Shown here: piece by piece, positions 54,321 through 64,000 of the stretch
How the letters are laid out: each line of letters begins with the position of its first letter
How positions within the stretch are numbered: the first letter of the stretch is position 1
Origin: Pycnopodia helianthoides
Lineage: Eukaryota; Echinodermata; Asteroidea; Forcipulatida; Asteriidae
Reading direction: 5' to 3'
DNA length: 64,000 bases
Assembly: GCA_032158295.1 (NCBI GenBank)
Contig: JASTWB010000080.1
Location: forward strand, 1 to 64,000
Translations under genes and position numbers: made by a program
The notes under the pieces: generated by a model
Told to the model about the DNA's origin: nothing
Databases searched by the model: none
The model's input: only the letters and a program-made list of their open reading frames with translations

Positions 54321-55723
54321 GGGGATATCTTAGGCCACTGGCGGAGCTTGTTGGTGAAGGCGGTGCTCACGACGCTACTATTACCATACCGCTCGGCCAA
54401 CACATCTCTAGCTTTCACATAAGCTTCGTCAGTGCCGATTAGCATATAGTGCTCCACCAACTGCTTTGGTTTTCCGCTTACGTACTGGTTCAGATAATTC
54501 AACTTGGTGGTAGCATCCAGGGGCTGGTTGTCTATCAACGCGCAAAATGAATTTCTCCAAAGGGGGTATTGTAGAGGGTCGCCATTGAATAATGGGACAG
54601 AAATCTTTGGGAGTTGACTGGATATTATTAGCCGTTTATTAACATCATTTTGGATCATGCTGGCCTCTGTTAACTGTGCGATGCACTTCTCTAGCGGTGA
54701 TTCTTTAGGGCTAAATGATGTGACATCTGGATTGAGGGGGATTGGTCCACTTACTTCATGGTGAGTCTTAGCCGATGTATTCTCTTGCAGTATCAGCTCT
54801 GATGCAGAGATTGACTTAGACACGGGCAGAACTTCCTTCATCATGGATGCATCGGCCAATGAACTTGCATTGATAGGTGAAGGTGGGGCAAATAAATCAT
54901 GTGACTGAAAGAATTTGTCAAAATCTTTCACCTTGTCTACCATAGGAACATCTGGTAGTCCAAGCTCTGAAGTGACGATGTCTTCATTTTCTGCTTTCGT
55001 GAAGACACCAAGCTGTGCTTGTTTCTCAGCTAATTCTTTCTTCAGTTGGAGTTGATGTAGCTTTTCTTGTTTCTCGAACTGAATGATTTCCGCTTCCTTT
55101 TCCTGTGCCAATCTTTTCTTTTCCTCCTCCAATTGCTGGAGTCGGAGACACCGCTCTTCCTCCGCAAACACCAACTGTGCTTTTAGCGCCGCCTCTTCCT
55201 TCCGGAGGTTCAACCTTTCTTCCCTCAATGATGTGGATGTGCTACATACAGACTTGGACCGTACACTACTCCCTGGTGGGCCTCTGCTTGACTTTCTGGA
55301 ACTACCAGAAGTGACGGACATATTTTCTATTCGCCTCTGCTCAACATGCTGCAAATACTCTAGCTCTGACCGAACATCACTCTCAAAACGATCCCAATCT
55401 GCATGGGCCTTGCCATGTTGCTGAGTTAACTTATCGATGTCGTCTTCATCAGTCATCAGAGTAGTCAATCCTTCAAACATCTCGTTCAGTTCATCCCAAA
55501 TTATCTGGGCATGGCCGAATTCTTTCTTCCACGTTGTAAGATTATCGGACTCTCCTTTTAAGTGAAGAACTCTTCTTCTCTGTCGTGTGAGTTCTGACCT
55601 CTTGGCGTTGTACTTCTTTCTGTCCACATCCACTTGAAGGGATATCCCTTTTTCAGTTAGGGTTCTCTTTCTAGATGCACTGCCCTCTCCTTCCATGTCA
55701 CTTTCTTTATCGGGCGAGGACAT
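54302..55723 (-). CDS. gag: BEL/Pao Gag, N-terminal 473 residues
   Basis: ATG at 55723, about 85 bp inside the 5' LTR. Residues 1-130 are charged. A long E/K/Q-rich coiled coil follows (about 165-245), then a DUF1759-type capsid region (ISVPLFNGDPLQYPLWRNSF near 375) to the stop at 54302. In family members this region is continuous with the zinc knuckles. Here the frame shifts in a run of four C at about 54318-54322, and adding one base would keep the frame into the downstream ORF, so one C was probably lost. Confidence 0.88.
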   Translation of the reverse strand: MSSPDKESDMEGEGSASRKRTLTEKGISLQVDVDRKKYNAKRSELTRQRRRVLHLKGESDNLTTWKKEFGHAQIIWDELNEMFEGLTTLMTDEDDIDKLTQQHGKAHADWDRFESDVRSELEYLQHVEQRRIENMSVTSGSSRKSSRGPPGSSVRSKSVCSTSTSLREERLNLRKEEAALKAQLVFAEEERCLRLQQLEEEKKRLAQEKEAEIIQFEKQEKLHQLQLKKELAEKQAQLGVFTKAENEDIVTSELGLPDVPMVDKVKDFDKFFQSHDLFAPPSPINASSLADASMMKEVLPVSKSISASELILQENTSAKTHHEVSGPIPLNPDVTSFSPKESPLEKCIAQLTEASMIQNDVNKRLIISSQLPKISVPLFNGDPLQYPLWRNSFCALIDNQPLDATTKLNYLNQYVSGKPKQLVEHYMLIGTDEAYVKARDVLAERYGNSSVVSTAFTNKLRQWPKISPEMLKV

Positions 55724-55808
55724 GCTTCACTCAAATAATGTTCTCTGTCAACACCATCAACTTTTACCATTTACTAGAGCAATCCGATGACTTGCTTTGA
55801 TTATTATT

Positions 55809-56671
55809 GTGGCTGCCTCAGGACTCACTTGTGCCCTGAGGAGTTTCGGTCTATTATTTTCCCAAACTTATGAGAAGAACACCCAACAAAGGTGTCCCCA
55901 AGAGACTAGTATTCACAACTACTCTATCAAGAATGTTCGAAACCAAACACAACGAAACAGGACGCAGAGGCAATTGTCCAGATGTGTAGTAGAGTAGAAG
56001 AGATAATAATCAGGAATTTAATCAATAACAAGAAAAACTTACAAGAAACTTGCATAAAGTACAATAATTAGGACAAATGGAACTATTTCTAAGCAATGCT
56101 AAACTGTGTCACTTGAAGAAGATAAAGAATGAACTGAGTTAATATTTGCTTTCCTCAACTTTCAGATTAAGCTGTAGAATCTCTTTAAATGCACTAAATT
56201 CTCTTTATCTGGTGATTCATGAATAATGACTATTAAACAAGGAAAATATAGCTTACCAAATTGGGGCCTTTGAAGTCCAATAAAGGGTGAATAACTTGTG
56301 AAGACTGAGAGAACTTTCTGTAGCTGTACTAGTTTAAAGCATACTGCTTATAATCACATGTGCAGTAAAGATGGCTGCTCTTTGTTTATGTGGTAAAACA
56401 ATGCAGCACTTGTACCCACACAGTCTTCCCTCATACACACATACAATGCACAAGGTCAAGAAGTAAGTGGGAAGGAGGTTAACTAATAAAACATATTAGC
56501 AGGCTCTTTCACTGGCATAGTTTCACTTATTCAATTATGTCTCGATTCTCTAAAGGAAACTAATCTATTTTGAATCTGTTTTCACTAGGTGGATATGAAT
56601 TAATACCTACATGTGTTAAATGAAACAACTTTTAAAATAACTTCACTGCACACTATGCTGCTGCAGTGACA
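55809..56671 (-). repeat. 5' LTR of the BEL element (863 bp)
   Basis: Full-length version of the LTR. The 73 bp between it and the Gag ATG form the leader; no TGG-type primer-binding site is obvious at the LTR edge. Confidence 0.9.
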
Positions 56672-56774
56672 AAACTTTATGAAAACTTTACAAAAACTCT
56701 TTATAGAAAACTTTGGTGAAACCTTATGAAAACTTTGGCAACTGACGTAAACGAGCCCAACTTAAATTAAACCA

Positions 56775-57310
56775 TCACGAGCAGCATCTTAAGAAGAACT
56801 TTTCGCTAAGAAAATCTTGGTCGAACTGCACGTCAAAGATCCTCTCCACCCGCTGCTCGTGGACCCTCAGGCCTGCCTCATAGTTGATACCTCACGTACT
56901 CTGCTTACGCGGCCTCTCAGCACATCCTCGAGGGGTGTCATGTGGATCGGACGCAGGTCCTCTTTGTACCCCTCGGCTGCTCTGTCTTCTTGAGCCTCCG
57001 TCTTAGCCGGCTCCTGTGGCGTCAACAGTTCCGCCTCCTCGTCACTGCCCTCCGAAACAACCTGGGTCATCAAGAGCATCCCCCAAGGCATCCCAGCAAG
57101 TGGCTCACTTACCGAGGCTGGCATGTTCCTTCCAACAAGGACAAAGAGGCTGGCGACAAGGACAAATGCATCTGGTCCTGCGGCCACGGAGAGGTCAAGG
57201 GGGGTTCCCATGAGTACTGGCGTCTTTCTCAGCAGCCTTATGTTTGTTTGACTCTTCATGGTTTCCAGCGTGGAGAATAAACAAACAAAACAAATAGAAA
57301 TGGTTAACAA
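56775..57310 (-). pseudogene. Accessory 3' ORF of gypsy element 3, broken
   Basis: Downstream of the integrase tail on the same strand, a frame from 57310 to 56867 encodes an acidic, E/A-rich protein. In a neighbouring frame a convincing C-terminus (YEAGLRVHEQRVERIF, then a stop near 56775) continues beyond it. I see no zinc fingers. Its position matches the accessory ORFs of gypsy elements 1 and 2. An indel near 56885 joins the two parts. Confidence 0.4.
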
Positions 57311-57330
57311 TAATATTAGAACTGTACAAA

Positions 57331-57516
57331 TTACTTCCTAACAGAAGCGGAGAGGTAACCTCCTCCCCCTCGGCGGATTTCTTCGATTCGGGCCCACTGG
57401 AACTTCTGTGTCCTGTACTGTACTGTCTCGGTAACTGCGTCTTCGTCACTTTCTCCCATGGCAAATACCACGCTAATCTGTGTGTCCTCGATGACATCTA
57501 TGTCCGGCATTGCCAC
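57331..57516 (-). pseudogene. pol: C-terminal tail of gypsy element 3 Pol, beyond a hAT insertion
   Basis: An acidic tail (IEDTQISVVF, GESDEDAVTE) ending in a stop at 57331. If the 1,754-bp insert and one copy of its target duplication are removed, the frame from 59271 upward continues directly into it, which supports both the insertion call and the gene assignment. Confidence 0.6.
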
Positions 57517-57574
57517 CAGTGTTGTAGTCGAGACCTGGGAGTCCGAGACCGAGACCGAGACCGAGACCTGGAGG

Positions 57575-57607
<33 letters not shown>

Positions 57608-57747
57608 CTAAGGTCCGAGACCAAGACCGAGACCTTTTGGTCCGAGACCGAGACCGAGACCACATGTGTAAATTACATACATGTAATAAAATTGGACGCA
57701 AAATAAATGAAATGAAAGTCTTTTATTGATGTAAAACAAGCTGAATA

Positions 57748-58150
57748 TGTCTTTTGCTGTTGTTAAAAATGTCCGTAAATTTACGGAGTCTGTAAAATGA
57801 AAAATTCTGTATTTTCTCCGTAATTTTACGGACTTTCCGTAAATGTAAATATTAATTATGCTAATTAGCGTAATTAAAATCAACCACATTTGGCCAAACA
57901 CCTAAACATAACATAGTACATGTAAGTACATATTGTTATTTCACCCACAACCGTGTACACATGTACAAACTCATGTTAAGGGTCTTTTTTATTTTACGGA
58001 ATGAAACAACTTTTCCGGTAATTTTGCTGCAGGAATACGGAACGCTATTTTTTTCTGGCAGCAAAATTACCGGAAAATTTTTTTCGTTCCGTAAAATAGA
58101 AAGAATATTTTACTTTACGGAGTCCGTAAATTGTTTTACAACAATACTGT
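57748..58150. repeat. Foldback structure rich in CCGTAAA inside the hAT element
   Basis: Outer arms GTCCGTAAATTTACGGAGTC and its near-complement at about 58130-58145, and an inner hairpin pairing TTTTCCGGTAATTTTGCTGC with GCAGCAAAATTACCGGAAAA (58010-58080). The symmetry suggests a MITE nested in the hAT element. Confidence 0.65.
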
Positions 58151-58920
58151 ACTGGATATTACAATATTTATCAACAATCAAATATAATAAGTTTGTTCTG
58201 TCGGATTCAAGAATGTGCCAAAACAGTTGTTTTTTGTATAGGTACCTGTCCATTTACATAATATCTTCATTGCACTTCAGAAACATCAACATGGACAGTA
58301 TCTCTGCTGACAAACGTGCATTGTCAATGGGGGTGTTCTTGATCATAATGTAAAAACGTTACATTTTTTCCACTTTCATGAATATCATATAGAAAAGTGA
58401 AGCTAAGATATGGCTTAATCAGTGTTATAATTGACATTCAATTTGCAGTTTACTGAGAATCATGAGCAATGAAATCAATTTGAATAATGTTAATTTGTGT
58501 TATTTACTCTGCCTTGGCTTTATGGGCCCGACTTAAAATGCATAGTGAATACTGAACTTGTCCCCGATTATCCGTGATTCGATTTGTCGTTGAGCAGAAA
58601 ATGCAAACTGCAGAATGTTTCTTGTTACCTGCTTTGGCGTCCATGATCTGTTTATGATTCTTACAAACAAATCTTAACACAGCAGAATTACTGGACATCT
58701 TGTGATAATCGTTTAAAAAAAAAAGTGAACACTTTATTTTATCGTGCTACTCTAGCGAGCTTGTACTGTAGTGTATGCACCTGTTTGCACCATGCGCAAT
58801 GCACCTGTTTACCTTTCACAACGAGTAGTGTGTGTTTTGGTCATAGCTAGAAACTCGCTCCCAATTTTTATCGAACTCATGATGGGTAAAGCCGATGGCA
58901 CAAGCACACACATGGCACTA

Positions 58921-58952
58921 TGTACATGTACATGTACATGTACATGTACAAT
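58921..58952. repeat. TACATG hexanucleotide microsatellite
   Basis: Five consecutive GTACAT units. Self-complementary (alternating GTACATGTAC). Confidence 0.9.
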
Positions 58953-59270
58953 ACATAGCTCGATGCGTGCAAGCTCACACAACCACAAGCAAGGTTGTCT
59001 GTACAAACTGCAAGTTTTCTTAAACTATTTGCTATCTGTTTATCGCGATAAATGATCGTGAAGGAATATGAATAAATCAAATAAATTTGCATATTTTGCT
59101 GGTCTCGATCGAAGCGAGACCAGGCAAATATTCGAGACCGGAAGGGTTCCGAGACCGAGACCAAGACCGAGACCACAGGGTATCGAGACCGAGACCGAGA
59201 CCGAGACCAGCAAAAAGTGGTCTCGAGACCGGTCTCGAGACCGAGACCGGTCTCGAGACCTACAACACTG

Positions 59271-60470
59271 ATTGCCACCTCGTCACTCGTCTGCTGATGC
59301 TGCCGTACAGGTTATCGTTCCTGGTCCAGCTGAGGCGGAATTTCAGTGACTCTTCCTGGAGGTTCCGTCTGCCATGAATCAATATGAGGGCCTTGGTAAG
59401 GCTTCATCCGATCGAAATGAACCACAAGCATCTTCCCCCTGGATTTACTATGAATCCTGTAGTTCACATCGGAAAGCTGCTTTAAGATGAGGTATGGTCC
59501 TTCCCATCTAGAAACTAAACTGGGGCAAACCCCCTTCTTCTTTGCTGGGTTAAACAGCCAGATGAAATCACCTACATTGTAACCTGCTCCTTCAACTTTC
59601 CTGTCATATGACTGTTTTTGGCATCTAGCACTAGTCTTCGTTTGTTCTCTAGCTCTTTCGTGGGCCTTTTTCATCCTCCTGCGCAATTCGTCTTCATAAT
59701 ATGTCTTAGGGTTCATAGCCTCATCAGGAAGAGGCACTTCGGTTCAGAGGTCCACTGGGAGCATGACCTCCCTGCCTAGCATGAGCATGTTCGGAGTCTC
59801 TCCTCTTGATTCCTCTGGTACCGATCTATATGCAAATGTGGCGAACGAGAGCTGCTGATCCCAGTCCTTCTAGTTATGATCGGGGTCCAGCATCATTGCC
59901 ACGGTATGGATAAGTGTTTTGTTGTATCTTTCTATGAGTCCATCGGACTTCAGGTTGTAGGCCACTGTACGGGTCTTCCTTTTGCCCAATATCTTACACA
60001 TTTCGGCAAACTGTACCGGCAAACAAAGTTATCTACAAATGCCTTAGCTACCGTCTCGGCTGTACTGTCTGGGAGTGAAGTAGTCAGCAATCACTAGCAC
60101 CCATTTGTTTCCTCTGTCAGTTTCTGGCAAAGGGCCAACAAGGTCCAACGCCACCCTTTCCATCAGCGCCCCAACTCGGTACTGTCTAAGTGGTGCACGC
60201 CTCTTCCGAGCAGGCGACTTCCGTTTCGCACATAAAATACCTTTCCTGCACCAAATTCTCATATCCGCTGCCATACCCGACCAGTAATACCTCACCTTTA
60301 ACTTAGCCATCGTACGACTGATTCCAAAGTGTCCCCCAGTCTTTCCGCCATGCAACTCATTCATCTTCGCCTCTCATAAGTTGAGTGGGAAGACTATTTG
60401 CCACTTCAACTCTTGCCCGTCATTTGACTCCCAACGGCGACAACACTGCCTGCCTCATCTCCAATTGGCC
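59271..60470 (-). pseudogene. pol: Gypsy element 3 integrase, decayed
   Basis: On the minus strand: the HHCC zinc domain and first Asp (GHFGISRTMAKLKVRYYW, CAKRKS, VALDLVGPLP) at 60044-60364, then a frameshift. The segment expected to hold the second catalytic Asp (HSDQG) is missing at about 60015-60040, an internal deletion. The catalytic-Glu region and following segment (59740-60000) are broken by stops. The C-terminal domain (WEGPYLILKQLSDVNYRI) is open at 59312-59737. The reading frame runs into the hAT insertion at 59271. Confidence 0.85.
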
Positions 60471-61425
60471 CCATTAAGGCCAATAAACTTTGTCCAATGG
60501 TGCACGGATATTACACCCTTCCAATCCGGTCGCTGATCCGACTCCTCTTTCCCATGTATTACCCAGGCAATGGACGGGTCCTCCAGCTGACCTTTTTTGC
60601 AAATCCTCCATGGTAACAGTCAGCTCAACCGTCTCTACTCTCACGTTTTCTGGTGCAGGTGTCTCTGTACTCGTGTCGTCCAAGTGTGTCCACATTGTTT
60701 ACACGGTCGGTGTGACAGGCCATCTGCGTTTTTGTGCTTCTTCCCAGGGCGATGCAATATCTCTCAGTTCTATTGCCCAAGCACTTCCAGCCACCGAGCA
60801 ACCTGTCCTTCTGGGTTCTTAAAAGTAACAAACCACTTTAACGCCGCATGATCCGTTCGCACTGTTATCTTTTGTCCGTACAGGTATTGCTTAAAGTGCT
60901 TGAGATAGACGACAATTGCAAGGAGTTCCCTGCGCGTCACGCAGTAATTTCTCTCGGGTTTTGGGAGTGTACGACTGGCGTAGGCTACAACAGTAACAAC
61001 ACGCTCTTCCCGATTTTGCACCTGAGATAAAACTGCTCCGATACTGACCCCACTAGCATCTGTATCCAACACAAAATTGCCTTCGGGTCCCGGGTATGCC
61101 AGTATTGGTGCCTCTTGCAGGTGAGTTTTCAAGGTTTGGAATACCTCCTGGCACTCATCGCTCTAGTGAAACACACGTGCCTTCTTTGTTAGGCTGTGGA
61201 GTGGGCGTGCCACATCAGCAAAGCCTCTTACAAACCTCCTGTAGTACGAGGCAAGTCCAAGATGACTCCTCACCGCTCGAACATCAGTCAGAGTTGGCCA
61301 TGTCCTTACCGACTCCACTCTGTCTGGATCATTTGATACTCCAGCCGAGGACACCACATGCCCCAAGTACTTGACAGATTGTCTGAATAGATGGCAATTT
61401 CCCGGCTTCAACTTAAGATTTTTTA
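60471..61425 (-). pseudogene. pol: Gypsy element 3 RT thumb and RNase H, 5'-truncated
   Basis: The RT thumb (VKYLGHVVSSAGV, HLGLASYYRRFVRGF) is at 61163-61411 and RNase H (LDTDASGVSIGAVLSQ, RTDHAALKWF) at 60770-61132. One small frame change and several lesions separate them from the linker at 60474-60770. Homology stops near 61425, so the RT catalytic palm, protease, gag and 5' LTR are missing. Confidence 0.85.
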
Positions 61426-61734
61426 AGGGTCATGCAGGTGTGAAAGAAGCGGGTAGGCAAAATCAAATTATATTTTGTACTACGAAGACTGTTTACAAAA
61501 TGATATTTAAAAAATCTGCAGTACCCCAAGGGGTCGAAATAACTACATTTTCAAGGTAGCCAACAGGGCTAGTAACCCTGAATTTTTTACTAGCCCTGAA
61601 TAAATTTCAGTAGCCCTGGCAGGATTTTTGTGTCCTTCTTTATTGCAATTTGCTTTCATATACTACGCGCCGAGTTATCATTGTTGACAAAAACCATACA
61701 ATGACCGTACCCTTTCATTGCAGAAAAGATTAGA
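61426..61734. other. No gene; repeated TAGCCCTG words
   Basis: Between the truncated gypsy and the Penelope element. Four TAGCCCTG/CTAGTAACCCTG words at 61568-61622; nothing else recognised. Confidence 0.5.
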
Positions 61735-61765
61735 ATAAAACAATTACAAAAAATTAGTTATTGGC

Positions 61766-61800
61766 CTGACGTTTCGACCCTAGCAGAGTCTTTCTCGAAG
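61766..61800 (-). ncRNA. Hammerhead-ribozyme-like motif of the Penelope element
   Basis: On the minus strand GACTC-TGCTA-GGGTC forms a 5-bp stem and loop (with one G-T pair), followed at once by GAAAC and GTC, the arrangement of stem II, the GAAA core and the cleavage triplet. The other core strand, CUGANGA, is not intact (CTTCGAGA occupies its place). Hammerhead motifs are known from Penelope-like elements, so a degenerate copy is plausible. Confidence 0.4.
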
Positions 61801-62105
61801 GCTAAATGACAAGACAACACACATAACATGCATACAAGGGGGACAAAAGCAGTCAAGTGGAAAAACATGAATAGAGAGAGTGGAGAGAGAAAAGCAAGAA
61901 GCATTCAGAAAAAGCAGGGGGTGAGCAGGGATTATGAAGACAAAGGGGGGGGGGTTGGAGGGAAGGGGATGGCTAGACCACAAGAAGTTGGAAACACAAA
62001 GGACAAAATGGAAGGTTGGAAGAAAAGTAAATAATTAGTTAATAGGGCAGACTAAAAATATGGATATCTGTGGGGGAAAAGGGAGAAGGCAAAGACAAAG
62101 GGTTA

Positions 62106-62430
62106 TTAGTCATTTCCTTCTTGGATGTTCAAACCATGGGGTGGAATGGTCTTTATGCGCCTTATCCACAATTTCTCCCTACTCAGACGGACAGTCTCTC
62201 TGGAGTTACCTAGTGCCTCAATGCCCTGTAAATTCATGTCAAAAATGGAGTGGTTAGGAAGATTGAAGTGGTGTCCTACAGGTGTATCCAGCTTGTGGGT
62301 GTTGACTGTTGATCTGTGGCCGTAGAAACGCCTCTTCATTGTAGTTCTTGTTTCACCTATGTATTGAACACCACAAACTCTGCAAGATATTAGATAGATT
62401 AGATAGATTAGTTGTGGTGCAGGTGACATG
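62106..62430 (-). CDS. GIY-YIG endonuclease domain of the Penelope-like element
   Basis: Frame from about 62430 to the stop at 62106: LIYLISCRVC then GVQYIGETRTTMKRRFYGH, with the GVQY and YIG half-motifs, the conserved Arg/His segment, and a downstream PVGHHFN and Glu. It nicks target DNA to prime reverse transcription. It is one frame off the RT ORF. The change occurs by the 9-bp repeat AATCTATCT (62395-62415), where a small indel is likely, so this copy cannot make the fused protein. Confidence 0.85.
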
Positions 62431-64000
62431 ACCCCTTGTCTTATGGGTGGTACCACCTGTATGGCTGGTAAAGGAGTCAGATTCCCTGATGTGTTGTCTA
62501 CAAACGATGCATTTTGATGTGTTGGAACACCTAAAAGTACCCTGTGGCAAAGGGGGATTAACATCATCATTAATGGGGGGGACCTCTGCCCGGACGATGA
62601 GATCCCTGAGACTGGGTGGGCGTCGGAAGGCAACTATGGGTTCTTCCTGTACAGCACGCTGAAGCCGATCTGATGTGTGAAGGATATGATGGTTGGAACT
62701 GGTTATTTTACGAATGGGAGGAAGTGAGGTGTGAAAAGTGACAACAAAAGGAACTTTCCCCTTGGAACTCCGTTGTTGCTTGGGTCCTTTGGAGAGTACA
62801 GACTCCCTAGAACGAGCCTTGACTTTCTGAATCGCTCGATGGACTGCTAGGGAGCTATGACCCCTGGAAACAAGGTGTTTCTTAAGTTCCTGCGAGTGGT
62901 GGAAAAAATCAGAATCATTAGAACAGATTCGACGAAGTCTGAGGGCCTGACTGTAGGCTATGCTGGTTTTGCAGTGTCGGGGGTGACAGCTGGTGGAGTG
63001 GAGGTATTGATGTTTATCTGTGGGTTTAACAAAGAGATCTGTGGTTAAGCCGTCTTCCGTCTTTATAACTTTGACATCCAGAAAATGGGTGTCCTTGGTC
63101 GAGTATTCATTCGTGAATTTGATGGTCCTGTGGAAGGAATTAATGTGGTTAATGAATGATATGAGGCTTGCTTCATCACTAGTCCAGATGAAAAAGATGT
63201 CATCGATATAGCGCCACCAGACCCAGGGGCGGCAAGGGGCAGACGACAACATGCGCTGTTCAAGCTGACTCATGAAAAGGCAGGCCATTGAAGGTGCCAA
63301 ACGTGTACCCATTGCAGTGCCATGTACCTGTAGGAAATTCTTACCTAAGAACGAAAAGTTGTTTTTTGTTAGAACATGTTGCATGACGGATACAATGTCA
63401 GAAATTGGCGGTGACACGTGACCACTCTTAGACAGGGCTGAGGAGCAGGCAGCGATCCCTTCATCTTGGGGGATGTTGGTGTACAAAGAGGACACATCAA
63501 AAGTACCGACGATAGCTGTGTTGGGGACCTGCTTCTGAATACCTGAGATTTTACGAAGAAAATCTGGAGTGTCATGAATATATGATGGAACCTGTGGCAT
63601 AAGCGGCTTGAGAAAACTGTCAACAAAAAGAGATATATTCTCAGTGGGGGAACCATTGCCAGATATGATGGGTCTCCCTGGGTTTTCTGGCTTGTGTACC
63701 TTGGGAAGAAGGTAAAATCTTGCTGTTCTACAGTCTACCGGGGAGAGAAACTTGTGAGCTTTCTTTGAGAGGTGGTCACGGTCATGCATCTCATCCAGTG
63801 TTTGTTGAATCTCCTTTGAAAATGTGCCTGTTGGATCGATGTCAAAGGGTTTATAGTTAGTTTGGTTGTTGAGCTGTCTCATGGCTTCATCGATGTATTG
63901 CTGACGACCCATGACAACAACAGCAGAGCCCTTGTCAGCTGGCTTGACGATAATGTCCTTCCTTGCTCGTAGAGTCTTAAGGGCCTCACGTTCTTCTCTA
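62353..64000 (-). CDS. Penelope-like reverse transcriptase, N-terminus outside window
   Basis: The frame is open to the right edge; the Met at 63912 is internal, because KPADKGSAVVV upstream is a conserved Penelope block. RT motifs: RFYLLPKVHKP, FDVSSLYTNIP (motif A), HGTAMGTRLAPS (motif B) and WWRYIDDIFF (motif C, YIDD). A linker with CSNTSKCIVC, the cysteine motif between RT and endonuclease, follows near 62540. The frame then leaves the endonuclease frame at about 62410 and stops at 62353. No lesion is seen within the RT. Confidence 0.9.
   Translation of the reverse strand, partial: REEREALKTLRARKDIIVKPADKGSAVVVMGRQQYIDEAMRQLNNQTNYKPFDIDPTGTFSKEIQQTLDEMHDRDHLSKKAHKFLSPVDCRTARFYLLPKVHKPENPGRPIISGNGSPTENISLFVDSFLKPLMPQVPSYIHDTPDFLRKISGIQKQVPNTAIVGTFDVSSLYTNIPQDEGIAACSSALSKSGHVSPPISDIVSVMQHVLTKNNFSFLGKNFLQVHGTAMGTRLAPSMACLFMSQLEQRMLSSAPCRPWVWWRYIDDIFFIWTSDEASLISFINHINSFHRTIKFTNEYSTKDTHFLDVKVIKTEDGLTTDLFVKPTDKHQYLHSTSCHPRHCKTSIAYSQALRLRRICSNDSDFFHHSQELKKHLVSRGHSSLAVHRAIQKVKARSRESVLSKGPKQQRSSKGKVPFVVTFHTSLPPIRKITSSNHHILHTSDRLQRAVQEEPIVAFRRPPSLRDLIVRAEVPPINDDVNPPLPQGTFRCSNTSKCIVCRQHIRESDSFTSHTGGTTHKTRGHVTCTTTNLSNLSNILQSLWCSIHR

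Larger units (their letters stand above)
48481..56671 (-). mobile_element. BEL/Pao LTR retrotransposon, complete
   Basis: Minus-strand element of 8.2 kb flanked by a 5-bp duplication AAACT (48476-48480 and 56672-56676). LTRs begin TGTGGCTGCC and end GCAGTGACA. The Gag-Pol region spans 49476-55723, broken only by a one-base frameshift at about 54320. The domain order (coiled-coil Gag, zinc knuckles, A17-type protease, RT with YVDD, RNase H, integrase, DUF5641-like C-terminus) is that of BEL/Pao. It is inserted just 3' of the accessory ORF of the older gypsy element 3. Confidence 0.93.
57517..59270. mobile_element. Non-autonomous hAT element with GAGACC subterminal repeats
   Basis: Exact 8-bp duplication ATTGCCAC (57509-57516 and 59271-59278). 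Termini CAGTGTTGTAG are perfect inverted repeats and CAGTG fits hAT consensus ends. Both subterminal regions are built of GAGACC units (57532-57661 and 59100-59260). A short minus-strand frame at 58504-58698 has CIFC and an HKAK end that could be a decayed BED finger, but no catalytic domain is present. Confidence 0.88.
61735..64000 (-). mobile_element. Penelope-like element, 3' part, cut by the window edge
   Basis: Minus-strand element with RT followed by a GIY-YIG endonuclease, the hallmark order of endonuclease-bearing Penelope-like elements. It runs beyond 64000. The 3' end is placed near 61735, where the conserved GACGTTTCGACCC block begins, but no duplication was found to fix it. Confidence 0.85.

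Noticed and set aside
57458..57706. Repetitive ETETETE / RSRSRSR ORFs near 57.5 and 59.1 kb
   Set aside because: They translate the GAGACC subterminal repeats of the hAT element.

Overview
The window reads as an intergenic, repeat-saturated stretch of an invertebrate animal genome. It has AT-rich spacers, spliceosomal intron signals and no operon-like packing. It carries Ty3/gypsy, BEL/Pao and Penelope-like retroelements, several DNA-transposon relics and many MITEs and minisatellites. A marine deuterostome, most likely an echinoderm, fits best; this rests on the element mix and on my recollection of the TTAA-flanked MITE at 39.25 kb, not on a search. I see no convincing host gene, rRNA or tRNA.

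Layout: 0-11 kb is a graveyard of cut-and-paste transposase genes. It holds a minus-strand unrecognised gene broken by one nonsense codon, an apparent exon inversion and a 60-bp-repeat element. It also holds a plus-strand tnp2-like relic whose two recognisable parts flank an antisense multi-exon relic with a chromo-like segment. From 12 to 16.4 kb a degenerate ACCATT array has been entered by two TIR elements: a 1.04-kb element with 8-bp target duplication whose termini are 16-bp minisatellites, and a 1.87-kb element. From 16.5 to 20 kb little is recognisable.

20.0-27.8 kb is a nearly intact Ty3/gypsy element on the minus strand. Its LTRs differ at one position in 424, and Pol ends in two C2H2 zinc fingers. 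30.25-38.85 kb is a second, plus-strand gypsy element with 881-bp LTRs, a gutted gag, several frameshifts in pol and a separate downstream C2H2 ORF preceded by a good splice acceptor. 39.2-39.6 kb is a complete TTAA MITE.

40.7-45.1 kb is the most interesting locus. It is a minus-strand gene of at least nine exons whose N-terminus resembles the zinc-binding and RING region of RAG1 and whose C-terminal half is a transposase-like core, as in N-RAG-TP-type transposons. It carries a few frameshifts.

46.3-47.0 kb is a 36-bp minisatellite in another ACCATT array. 47.6-61.4 kb is a nest: a decayed minus-strand gypsy element carries a 1.75-kb hAT-like insertion (57.5-59.3 kb) and a complete BEL/Pao element (48.5-56.7 kb) near its 3' end. 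61.7-64.0 kb is a Penelope-like element (reverse transcriptase plus GIY-YIG) running off the right edge. A 'working together' account applies only inside each element: Gag packages RNA, Pol supplies protease, RT/RNase H and integrase, and the short elements depend on transposases supplied from elsewhere.
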